Positions 46,310-57,366 of a DNA stretch of 64,000 bases are shown here, in pieces (positions within the stretch are counted from its first letter, which is position 1; the number at the start of each line of letters is the position of its first letter). Position numbers and translations under genes: made by a program. The DNA lies in NCBI RefSeq assembly GCF_905475395.1, contig NC_058337.1:86732368-86796367 (forward strand). Direction: 5' to 3'. The stretch is from Chrysoperla carnea (taxonomy: Eukaryota; Arthropoda; Insecta; Neuroptera; Chrysopidae). Below the pieces are notes generated by a model. It was not told where the DNA came from and made no database searches. It saw only the letters and a list, made by a program, of their open reading frames with translations.

Positions 46310-46612
46310 ACCATGTATATGAAATATACCAAGGTTAAAGTCCCAGTTTGTAATGTGTTTATCTATTCGTCTGTCATCACGATTACTTAAAAACGAAAAG
46401 AGATATCAAGTTGAAATTTTTATTGCGTGCTGAGGACGTAAAAAGTGAGGTTGAGTTCGTAAATTAGCAACATTGGTCAATTGGGTATATCGGGGTATAT
46501 CAGTTATATGTGTGTGACATGTAAGTATGTGTAATGTGACATAGTAATCAATACTGTCTACCCATGGTATTTCAACAACTAACTCTGGCAATTGTTTGTT
46601 TTCACTTGTTTT
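46310..46612 (+). repeat. Dispersed repeat family A, copy 4 (internally deleted)
   Basis: Starts ATACCATGTATATGAAATAT and contains CGAAAAGAGATATCAAG and GTAAAAAGTGAGGTTGAGTT. It jumps straight to GTATATCAGTTATATGTG and ends CCCATGGTATTTCAACAAC and GGCAATTGTTTGTTTTC. The middle third of the family consensus is missing. Confidence 0.7.
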
Positions 46613-49600
46613 CGGTTAGAAAACATGTTGCTGTTTGGTTACGCTGGGCTGAAGCGTTAATGATCGTGAGCTAATGTTACTTCTTGTCCTCGAAATATAA
46701 TGTAGAGCTTGGAATCGCGCATATTATATTTAGATCTCCTTCAATTTTTAGAAAAATGAATATTTGAATAAATAGATTGAAATTAATTGAGCTATAATTA
46801 ATTTGATATATTTTTCGATTTCAATGTTCTACCCCATATAATGTGCAATTTAGAATATTCTATAACATGAAGTTTTTTTTATCATAAACAAAGTTGTAAT
46901 TTATTGAATCAGATATCAGAATATCAAATCTGGCTCCCAAAAGCTATATCTATTAAGGCTTGTTTTAACTATTGTAGAATTATGCAAACATACAAAAAGT
47001 ATTACTCAAACAATCTCAAAGTGGATTTGACCAATAAAAAAATTTCTTTTTTCAAAAAATTTTATTGCTACTTTAGTTATCAACGTTTATAATTAGAATG
47101 AAATTAATTTTTTAAAATAAAATTTAAAATTATAATAATAAAATAACAGTTATAGTTACTTTATGGAACACAAAAATTTATTATTTTTTTGAAATAATTG
47201 TAAAAAATTATTGTTATACATATTAACGATAATTAGAAAGTTAGAATTTATTGTAAAAAATATAATCTTATAGATTTACCATGAAATAAAAAGATTGTAT
47301 TAAAAACATTTGCAAAATCTACGAGAACTATCGGGTTAAATTATCTTTTGTAAAATTTGTTTCACATAATTCTTTTAAATTAATTAAAAAATTTATTATT
47401 AGATTAATAAAGTTTTGATGATTATATAAATTCGCTAGTCTTCGTGGGAGATACAAACAAAAAATTTTTAAAATCGTATGGAACATTCCTTAAATTTCTA
47501 CATTACTAATACGATGTTTTTTTACATTTAGTTGGCTTTTTAGTCATTTTTTTTTTTACAAAATCGAGCTTGTAAAATTGAAATTTGCAATTTCCTTAGA
47601 ATCACATCAGCTCTTATCGTCAAAGGCTTGTAGGATAACAAAAAAATTTAAATTTAAATTGAAACATTTTGGAAGCTTCCAATTTTTTATCTTTAATTAT
47701 AGTCAAACAAAGAAAAATAAATTTATATTTTTAAAAACGATTGTTTTATATTGTTTTGAAATTCGACTTTTTCCGATTAGGATCATTGATATCCCGTCAC
47801 GGAATTGAATTCATATATAATATAGCGTGCCATGATCATAAATGGTTATAGAAGTATGCACTAATTCATTTTTTGTATAAATATAAAATGATCAAATAAG
47901 GGAATTCAATTTTAAGATAAAGAAATAAAAAATAATTCTTACACCAATTTTTAGTTTTCATTTCTATTAAAGATATTTTCTACTAAAGAAATCAATATTT
48001 TACATAAGTAGAACTTCTTAATTGGCTAATAATTTCATCGAGAAAAGGGACAGTTTTTGAAATAAGACTTTCACCATTTATTGGTTATTAAATATTATTA
48101 AAAATATCTCTAAATACATGTTTTCAAAACTGTCTTTTCAAAGAAACATGAAATTTCCGTTCTATTAAATGGAAAGCAAAGTCGTTAAAATACGTCATTC
48201 ATGATAAAATTTTACCCTCTGAATCTCAAACTCATACAAGTCAAACACCCTGAAAAACATACAAAACATCACCACAATGGTTTTTTTAAAAAAACAAGAA
48301 GCATCACAGACACAAAAAAAAAAAACAAATCAACATCCGATAATAAATATTTATTTAGCGATTGTTATTTGTTTGTTTTTTAATGGGAGGAAGTTCAACA
48401 CACCAAAACAATAGGGTGTGTTTAGCAAAACGACCATAAATTATTTTATAATATATTATTTTTTTTATATAAAATTAATAATAATTGAATTCAGTAAAAA
48501 GAGGGTTTGCTGAGACAGCCTACGACTGTTTGACTAAATAATAAAAAATAATTATATTAAAAAATTGTATAAGAAAAATAAACAATCGATAATGCTTCTT
48601 TAAGACACGCGATTAATGTCATAATATTACGGTTCGTAGCTGTGTTTATTGAAAGGAAGTATTTATAATTCAGTAGAGTAGAGAACGGATTTTGATGCCA
48701 AAGCATGTTAAAGCAAAACAAGAACATGTCAAGTGTGTAGCTTAATCATAAACAACGAACTGTGTTTTAAATTTGTTCAAGAGATTGTTATACAAATTCA
48801 TATTGGTCAAGAAAAGTAGTGAATAAATAATTGTTAAAACAATTTTTTTAAATAAATTGAGTCAAAGAGAACCTATCCACTTAAATTTAAACTAACAATA
48901 TAGTCCTGTAAATACGACCATTTATGAAAAGTTTTCCACTAACTAGTTAGCTGTTCAAGCTCTTTCGACATTTGTTGACATTGATGTTTGATCTTAATAC
49001 TATGTTGACCATGGATTTGAATATAAGGATGCTGTTAAAGTTAATATGATATGAAAGAACATCAATTTATTTTTGACACATTTACTGGAGATCCATTTCC
49101 AAATGCCCAATGCTTCGCTTCCTGGCAATTTTACCTACGACAATAGCGACGAATAAACGCTCCTTTTTAACTTTGCGTCGTCTCAAAACATACTTTAGCT
49201 CGGCAAGGTCTGAAGATCGGCTAAACGGCTTAGCCTCGCTCAATATGCATGGCGATGTAGAGTTCGTTTGGCAATAGCTTTTCTCTGTAGCTCGCAGGAT
49301 TAAAAAGGGATATTAAAAGGAGTAAAATAAGGACTAATGTTTTTACGGAAAATGTATATTTGGAGGAAAGAACGTAGGCGTTGGTATGCCCCTAAAACTA
49401 CCAGCCAAAGTAATAAAAGAAAATAAAAGTTGAGCTCTTCTGGGTATCTTCTGTATACTTCGAGGAACAAGTTCAAAGAAAACCAGAAGAAACAAATTCC
49501 CATTAAATTTGCAGAAAAGTCGAATTTCATTGATTTATTCAAGGTCGAGAGACACCGTAGTTTTCTTAAAGATAGAGACCATCTGTACACTTTGAGGCTA

Positions 49601-51384
49601 AATCACCATCAACTTGACAGGCTAAAATGTCCTTAAATTGGTACCTTCAATCATTTGATGGCACTCTTTTAATTATATGGTATTTATTGACAGATCTTTT
49701 AATTATATGGTATTTAGATGGAATTCTATGTGAAGAAATTCCACCGGAAACACGCCTAGAGTAGATAAAAGAATTAATTCTGTATTACAATTTTTACTGG
49801 ACTTAATTTAATAATGATAATAAAATGATTTTGAAAGAACTTGTAGCGTTCAGAAACCATTCACAACAAAAAAAGCCGATAATATTTGATCATGCGATAT
49901 ATAAAATATCGTTACATATTGCCTCAATAAATAAACTGGTGTATAAATTTATAAATCTTTGCTCTACAAATTACATAAATAAGATGAGACGGGACACACG
50001 ATACGTAACATATTGTTAATCCAAATAATATTTGGAGTACTTTAACATACTTTAAATAGTTTATAATAATAAATACACGGACTAAAGTTGATATTATCAT
50101 TTATTTCATGTAAACATTTTATACTAATTTGTTCTAAGTTTAATAACATTTTTAATATGTTACGAAAGTATTCAATAAATATTCAACGGTTGATTGAAAT
50201 TTATTATATCCATTATATCCATTTAATCTTCCAGGTATAACCTTACTTTTTGTCGCTTTTAAACTTAAAATTCAACCAAATTAATTCAATAATAGAGTAT
50301 GTTTTTCTTCTTAAATAATTCAAAATTACTTTTATATTATAGTAATTTTTTTTATTTCTCTATTAACTATATACTTCTATAAATCTCATGAACGTATACT
50401 CTGCGGTTATAGCTGTATCACTTAGAATGGTAAAACCTGTGCAGGTTTTGTGACGCAGAGATACTTCCTTAACTATAATGTGACTGTAAATATTTTTTTA
50501 CAGTTTTACTGTAATAAAAATATATTACATGAACTAAATTATTGTTTACTAACGGATGATTCTATAAGTTTAAAAACAGTATTTAAAATAATTATTTAAT
50601 GTTCTTTTTTTATACATAAAATTGCACACAATAAATAAATAATTAATGTTAATTGTCTTAACTGTTTAATCATTATGATACTTTTTAGAAATTTGGTAAT
50701 ATAAAAAAGATACGAATTTCTCATTCAACCTCCGTGTTTAGACTAGCATATCAAAAACGAAAAATGGTAGGTTATTAGAAAATTTTGTGTTATTATGCAT
50801 TCAAAAAGGTATGTTTTTCATTCTTTGAAAAATCTTTTTTCTGAACATTCTCAGTATCCATGCGTTTCCCTGTTAATTCCGATGTACATTCATTATTTCT
50901 TCCAAACCCAGATGTAAGCGCATCTTTTAGGATTTTCTTTTGATTTCGTTTTGAATTTTATGTTAATAATTTGCACGCTGCTATAACGCTATCTCCAGTA
51001 TATAATTTTTTAATAAATTAAAAAAAAAAAAAGCTTTAGAAGACGGTGAATAGAAATTTTAATAGAATAATACTGAACCGGACAACATCATATTGACAAG
51101 GTAATTGTTTTTCTTTCAACCGCAGATGTTTTGTGCTCTTTCATTTATGTCATTTATTCACTATTCCTATTTCAATGATTGACTAGCTATTTATTATGGC
51201 AACGTCACAAAAAGTTGATTTCAAGACGACTGGTTTTTGACATTTCTTTTATTATTTTTAAATTGGGTATTATTGAATTAGTTTGCTAGTGCACATCTCC
51301 GAAAAATCATTTTATTGAATTTTTTTTAAATCGTATTTTATGTATAATATCTGTATCATAAAATCATATAAAACGCACATTATA
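46613..51384. other. AT-rich non-coding; nothing firm
   Basis: Short open frames here (for example 47578-47808, 49300-49590 minus, 49430-49636) have no recognisable motif. A 31-bp duplication built on TCTTTTAATTATATGGTATT occurs at 49666-49720. No gene is supported. Confidence 0.35.
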
Positions 51385-51914
51385 CAGTGTGTCACATTTA
51401 AGATAAAGACACCCTCATATTTCTGTTATTTATAAGAATAACGATTTGAAATTTTGCATAGTTATACAGAGTGAGATTAGATATCAGAGTGTTGGTCACA
51501 TTTTTTAATTTATTAAACGAAATCTGAACTTTAAACTCAGCCTAAAACAAATTGACAAATTGGGCCAATTCTTATTGTTTTGTCTAGTGTCGGAGATGGT
51601 TCGAGCTATCGAAAAAAATTATTCGAAAAAGTTGCTAAGAATATTTTTTTATACCAATGGTATTTTTAATAAAACATTTTCCAATAATAATAATAATTTT
51701 TTCGATATCTCTAACCATCTCCAACGCAAGGCAAAATATTAAGAATCGGCCCTATTTGTCAATTTGTAGTAGGCTGAGTTTTTAAATTCAGATTTCGGTT
51801 AGGTATCTTAAAAAATGTGACTCATCATAATGTGTGACAGTACAAAATTTTAAATCGATATTCCTATTAATAACAAAAATATGAGGGTGTCTTCATCTTA
51901 AATGCGACAGACTG
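51385..51914. mobile_element. 530-bp foldback MITE flanked by TA
   Basis: The left end CAGTGTGTCACATTTAAGAT and right end ATCTTAAATGCGACAGACTG are inverted, with TA outside each (51383-51384 and 51915-51916). Pairing continues through GACACCCTCATATTT, ACTCAGCCTA, ATTGACAAAT and GGAGATGGTT to a centre near 51650, so almost the whole element folds back on itself with ~240-bp arms. TA duplication suggests a Tc1/mariner-mobilised element. Confidence 0.8.
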
Positions 51915-52750
51915 TAGTGCATATGTATACTCTGTATAAAGGCGTGCATTTTTTTGAAACAGAATCGATACAAATTATCCTTTATTGACACAGACTATAC
52001 TTTATCTTATAATTCAAGAAATTGCTTTCATTGTAATTTATCATTAAGAAATTTGACTACTTATCAAGCGTGCATCCCGGGCTAGTTAAGTCCCTCTTAG
52101 ATGCAAGACACCTTCACTCCTACTTGATTTCAATAAATAATAAAATATACGAAAGTCAGCCGTATTAAAATTCACTCTCGAAAACGGTGCCATAATTTAC
52201 TGTACTCGACTGCATGCTAGGCGATGGCTAATGTGCAGTTAAATAATTGAAAAAGGGTTGTTCTCAGTCCTAAAAAACAATGTTAATAAAAATTTACGAA
52301 CTTTTAAACAATTCCATGTTGATTAAATTAAAAAAACTTTTGTGTCCGAAGTAGGTAGGTAGTGTTCAAGCTATTTGTGCCAATACTTTTGCAAAATTAT
52401 TACAAAAGTTTTGAACAAAGTACGCTTTATTATATATAAGTCCATACATAGAGGAAATGAAATGTGAAATCAAGTTTATATGTAATATTTTCCAAGGGTA
52501 TTAAGTAAAAACACCAAGCCAAACATAGTATTATAATTTCATGAATCAGCTGTATTTAAATCTTGAAACATAAATTAATTATAATGTTTTTGTTGTTTTC
52601 TCCAAAAATGTCTGAATAGTTATTGTATTATTGTCTCACAATCATTCTCATATAATTATCAGTTTGTAATCATCTAATAATTATTGGAATTTTTAGCAAT
52701 AAAATATAAATGTTATTGTTTCAAAACAGTTGTCTCATTTATATATTTTT

Positions 52751-53333
52751 AACCGACTTCAAACAAAAAAGGAGGAGGTTATCACTTCGACTGTATTTTT
52801 TTTATGTGTGTTACCTCATAACTTTCGACTGAGTGAACCGATTTAAATGATTCTTTATCTATTTGAAAGCTGGTGCTTCCCGTGTGATCATATTTCATTT
52901 TGGTTCAGTTTTGACAACGGCATACATGAGAAAACTATAAAAGTCTTAAATTTGCATTAAGTATGCACGAAAAGAGGACGAATAACTCAATATCCCGCCA
53001 ACCGATTTCGATGATTCTTTTTTTAGTGGCAAATTAGTTGTGTACTTCAGATTCACTAAAAATAACAAAATAAAAAAAAACTTTTAACAAAACAAATTAA
53101 TATGCACTAAAAAGTAAAAAAATAACGATAATATAATGTAGTTAAAATTATTGTTATTTCTGGAGTCGGTGTCAGCCAAGCTAATGTAGCAAACTGTTCT
53201 GTCAGAGTTGTTTCCTTGACCAACACCGACTCCCAAAATTACAATAATTTTATCTATATTATATTATCGTTATTTTTTTACTTTTTAGTGCATATTAATT
53301 TGTTTTGGAAAAGTTTTTCTTTTGAAGTCGGTT
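52751..53333. mobile_element. TIR element with AACCGACTTCAAA ends and an internal palindrome
   Basis: AACCGACTTCAAA at 52751 is mirrored by TTTGAAGTCGGTT at 53321-53333. Inside, 53068-53171 and 53224-53314 are inverted ~95-bp arms (GGAGTCGGTG / CACCGACTCC at the inner edge). The left part holds ACCTCATAACTTTCGACTGA. I recall repeats with similar AACCGACTTCAAA ends from other insect genomes, but give no family name. Confidence 0.65.
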
Positions 53334-53610
53334 TTCTTTTTGTTAAAAGTTTTTTTTTTTATAAAATTGTTTTTGTTATAATTGACGAAGTGTTTAATTT
53401 TTGAATGTTCTTTATTATTCACAATAATAATAAATAATTAAATTAAAAATAAAGATGTTTTTAATTTCATTTAATTAGTGTTGTTTTTCATCATAGGCGT
53501 ATATAATTAACTTTATGGTGGGTAGGGGAAGATATACTTTGTGGTTTGTCTCTTCAATGTTTTAATAGTAATAATGGAATAAAACAGTAAAAAATAATGT
53601 TCTGAAATTA

Positions 53611-53862
53611 CTACAGGCTGTGGTGCCCTTCACCTGAATTACCTCTTAGTGCACAAAAATTATCAATGTTGTAAAAGATTCCGTTTTTTATGTAAAGAAA
53701 TATTTTCCCGAATAAGTTTGGAATTTTAGTCTTGCATAATCTGCAAACACCATAATTAGATTTATCTTTGTGACGTTTTGTGCCAAAAAAATGAAATTCT
53801 TGACCAAAAATGTCTCGATTTTCGGTAGATGTGACAGAATCCGTGTTTTTTAACTTTTCCAC
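53611..53862 (-). other. Unrecognised open stretch, doubtful
   Basis: 83 residues with VCRLCKTKI, a C-x2-C pair that faintly recalls a zinc-finger, but nothing else supports it. It is listed because it is the longest frame between 53.4 and 54.2 kb. Confidence 0.12.
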
Positions 53863-54252
53863 TCTCGGCTTTTTGTTCCGGCTTATTCACCATATTACAA
53901 GCAGAAAACTTGCCTAGGGATCTTGTTCTTATAAACTATAGAACAATCCTACTCTCCAGGCATTTGATTATTTTTTGTTCCTGCAATGAAATATGCAATT
54001 TTAAAAGTTTTTTTAATAAATAAAACTGCTCACACTCTTAAAAATATAATAGCAATTTTCTTTGTAAGCAAACGGTTTATGAGCACTGTAGATTGTATCT
54101 AATATATTTAATTTTACATACCTCACTTTTAATTTTGCAATAATTTGTGACATGTTTTGATGAGTTAGCCCATTTTCAAACTGTTTAGAATTTCATAATG
54201 CATAGTAGTCTAGTCTATATATTTTGAGCACAATGTTAAATTTTAGTAACCG

Positions 54253-54784
54253 AGATACAGTAAACCAATACATGTAAAAAGTCAATTTTCCGTAGAATTC
54301 AAGGCACTATTTTTTTACACTTTTAAATAACGGGATCACATTCAAAATGGCTGCCAAAGTTGGTCGAAAACCGTTTTTTTAGTTTTTTTTTTTTTTTTTA
54401 AATACGCTTTGTATAAAAAAATTTTCGAACAAAAAATGCGTAACTTTTAATTTCGAATCGATCTAGTCCAGTTAGATGTCAAAAAATTATAAAATAAAAA
54501 CGTATTGAAAAAAAAACTGTTAAAAATTGCATTTTTTTGAAACGCCCATATCTCTTTGAAAGGTCGTTTTAAAATATTTTTTTTTCAAAGAGATATGGGC
54601 GTTTCAAAAAAATGCAATTTTTAACAGTTTTTTTTCAATAAATTTTCGAACAAAGTACGCGGTTTTCGACCAACTTTGGCAGCCATTTTGAATGTGATCC
54701 GGTTATTTAAAAGATGTAAAAAAATAGTGCATTGAATTCTACGGAAAATTTACGACTTTTTACATGTATTGGTTTACTGTATCT
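54253..54784. mobile_element. Foldback MITE with long internal hairpin
   Basis: Outer arms: AGATACAGTAAACCAATACA at 54253 pairs with TGTATTGGTTTACTGTATCT ending 54784. Pairing continues through GTAGAATTCAA, GATCACATTCAAAATGGCTG and AAGTTGGTCGAAAACCG. Inner arms: 54503-54561 and 54583-54634 pair nearly perfectly (AAACGCCCATATCTCTTTGA). About 80% of the 532 bp is paired. Confidence 0.8.
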
Positions 54785-55580
54785 TGATTATGGCTAGAAA
54801 AATGTAGATTGATCAGTCTATAGTGAAATAATATATTTCAAATTTTCTCGATAAATTTTCTGATTGAAGTTTGTGTAGGTAGCATGTACGAAAAACTGAT
54901 AAGAATGCTTTCTGTTTTTGGCACAGATACTAGTTAATAGTAGTAGCACTTTTTTCGTCGAACGTAAGACTCTAGTGACAGATCAATTAATATATTATTG
55001 ATTTAGAAAATGTTTATTTTTGAAAAATGAACACATAATTAGCCTTTCCTCAACACGAAGTAAGAATACTGTGATTATATCCAACTAAAAATTTTCTTTA
55101 TTCTTCTGAATTTTTGGATATTTCGTCTTATAATTAGTTCCTAATGTCCTTTGTTCTTAAATGTAACAGTCTAAAATGTTGATGTTTATAAGCCATTATA
55201 GTACCTAAATATAGTAAAGGGATTTAATTTTTTCAATACAACATTCGAATCGTCACCTTTTTCTAAAATTAGTTTTTATTTTGAATGCTAAACTACTCTA
55301 ATGAGTTAATAATTATTTAAAATTGTTTTTGTTTAATATATTTTGTATAAAATTAAGTCATTGAATTTACGCTGATTCAATTTCAAAAGTAATTACTCAA
55401 TTTTCTCATAAAGAAAATTTAAATAATTAGTTTATATTCTTAATAATTTAAATTTTAAAATTATTCAGAAATAATTGGCTAGTTTTTAAAAACTGAAAAA
55501 TGACTCACAAAAATGATTGATCATTCGGTATTCTCTCATCTTTTTTTTATTGAAATGAAAATGACCTAATGAAAATTACC

Positions 55581-55822
55581 TCAAATAAGAGTGAGGAAAT
55601 GAAACATAACCAACAAAACAGTGTAAATAACTCCATTTGCCCAAGCCTTCAAACGGAAAATTTTCATAGCAATACCTGTTCGAACGGATCTTGTTTCTTC
55701 TTTTACAAAGGCAATATTTGAACTTGAACTGCCGACCACCGCAGAATATTCTGTTAGGTTGCCGAAGTAGGTTGTCTTCAGAACGCCAGTTGCACAGTAG
55801 TGACGGGTTCAACCTTCTCAAA
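55581..55822 (-). pseudogene. Possible decayed 3'-terminal exon or processed-gene fragment
   Basis: Minus strand, one frame ending in TGA (plus-strand 55581-55583) reads GNLTEYSAVVGSSSSNIAFV, then KEETRSVRTGIAMKIFRLKA, then a hydrophobic end (WANGVIYTVLLVMFHFLTLI). That resembles a membrane-anchor or GPI-signal C-terminus. An AATAAA lies about 30 bases after the stop (plus-strand 55546-55553). Upstream the frame is closed by a stop, but another frame reads FEKVEPVTTVQLAF just after a TTGCAG, suggesting a frameshift. I do not recognise the family. It could be a decayed exon, a retrocopy or chance. Confidence 0.25.
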
Positions 55823-56234
55823 CTGCAACACCTTATTCCGCAAAAAACTGCATTATCACTTTGCATTTGGTAAATTCTAACGAAAATTCCATCGGAAAAA
55901 GACTACATGCAGTTGTTATTAAGAGGTAGGCTTGTCTCTTAATAACTGTCTCATAAAATCAGTCGTGAATTACAAATCTTTTTAAACTAATCATATTGAC
56001 CCATAGCGAATGATAAAAAATTAAAATTATATGTTAAAATGTCCATGAAATACATAAAATATATTGCTGAAAGTCACAATACCTAAACCGTTATACTTTA
56101 GTAATTTAATAATTGATTTTATTCATAAAATTACATGCCATGTTTATTAATTATTGTTTATATAAAAAAACACTTTCTAAGTTGTATTGAATGTTTGATT
56201 TAAGTATATCTTAAGTATAATATTATTTACTTAA

Positions 56235-56698
56235 GGTAGTACCAGCATGAAATCACTTTTCGACAGATTTGGCCGAATTTTTTTTCTCGGGTTTATAATA
56301 GCTTTATTTATGAATTCCTAAAATTTCATAATTTTTGACCGTTTAGATCGCGAGATATTTAAAGACAAAGTTCGCGATTTTGAGGGTCATGTCCCATTTA
56401 AAGCATGTAAAATGTCCGGTCTCTCCAACTATTTTTTATGATATTATTATATATTGAAGAAAAAGTAGAAAAAAATGTTTATACAATAAAATTCTAAAAA
56501 AAAAATTTAGAAATTAATTTTCACTTTCGAGATATTAATTTTGACGTAAATTGATCGAAATTGGGACGTTGGCATAATTATTTCCCATTTTAAACGGTCA
56601 AAATTTCTGAAACTTTGGGAATTAATAGTAAGCATTATTAAATTCTTAAATTTAATTTTTCGTTAAATTCTGTCGAAAAAAAAAATTGTACCATTGCT
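56235..56698. mobile_element. TTAA-flanked inverted-repeat MITE
   Basis: TTAA at 56231-56234 and 56699-56702 flank an element whose ends are GGTAGTACCAGCATG and TTGTACCATTGCT. Further inverted blocks are TTCGACAGA / TCTGTCGAA and TTTTTGACCGTTTA / AAACGGTCAAAATTT. TTAA target use is typical of piggyBac-type transposition; the termini are not the classic piggyBac sequence, so that assignment is tentative. Confidence 0.55.
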
Positions 56699-56702
56699 TT
56701 AA

Positions 56703-57000
56703 CATAGAAACTGCAAATACCATGCTGGAAATACCTTAATAAAAGCAAGCATAAAGTTTTTCAACAATTTACTACAATACTTTAGAGCAGATTATACCAA
56801 ATAATTATATTTAACTCGCGCGAGCAACTAGGTTAAATATGGTCTTAATCAATAATTTCTATGGTCAATTGCTTAAACTAAGTACTCTTGTTTTATATCA
56901 TATAATTTCTATGGCACTTTTTTCTAAGATAAAGTTTTGATTTTATTTAAAACTACACTAATGTTCAATGTAATAATACGAACTTTAAAAAAAATTTCCC
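56703..57000. other. AT-rich non-coding; nothing recognised
   Basis: A near-repeat AATTTCTATGG occurs at about 56852 and 56905. No gene. Confidence 0.35.
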
Positions 57001-57366
57001 TTAGCAAAAATCAGAGCAAACGATTTCTGCAGATTCTGTAATGGAGAGGAGGAAACTGCAATACACATTCTGTGTGAAAGCAAAACTCTCAAACGACTCC
57101 ATCACTTGGGGTGGACTGATCTCCACTCAAGGGAAATAAATAAATCGTTACTCAGGAAAATCCGAAATCCTAAAATTTATTTAAGCTGTAGGGCTTTTGG
57201 AGCACCTTTGAAGCAGAGGAGGTACAATAAATCAAACTGGTCACTGTACAAAAGATCGCCTAAGACTTACTCCCAACTCAAATCTAAAAAAAAAATTTTT
57301 GCGCGTGAAAGTCTGCATCTATCTTTTGCCAATGTAGGGTCTTCTATCATAGAATTCATTCGCTGA
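57001..57366 (+). pseudogene. 3' fragment of a LINE ORF2 (second family)
   Basis: An open frame reads KIRANDFCRFCNGEEETAIH and ILCESKTLKRLHHLG, then continues to a stop at 57364-57366. C-x2-C followed by H-x3-C (CRFCNGEEETAIHILC) is the C-terminal zinc motif of Jockey/I/R1-type LINEs, just upstream of the usual end. Everything 5' of 57001 is missing, the typical 5' truncation of LINE insertions. It is distinct from the intact element at 23.6 kb, whose knuckle reads CVLCNAAESVKHLIEDC. Confidence 0.65.

Noticed and set aside
55576..55866. 96-residue minus-strand frame with many Cys
   Set aside because: Another frame over the same bases looks more protein-like (hydrophobic tail, poly(A) signal), so this one is more likely a shadow.
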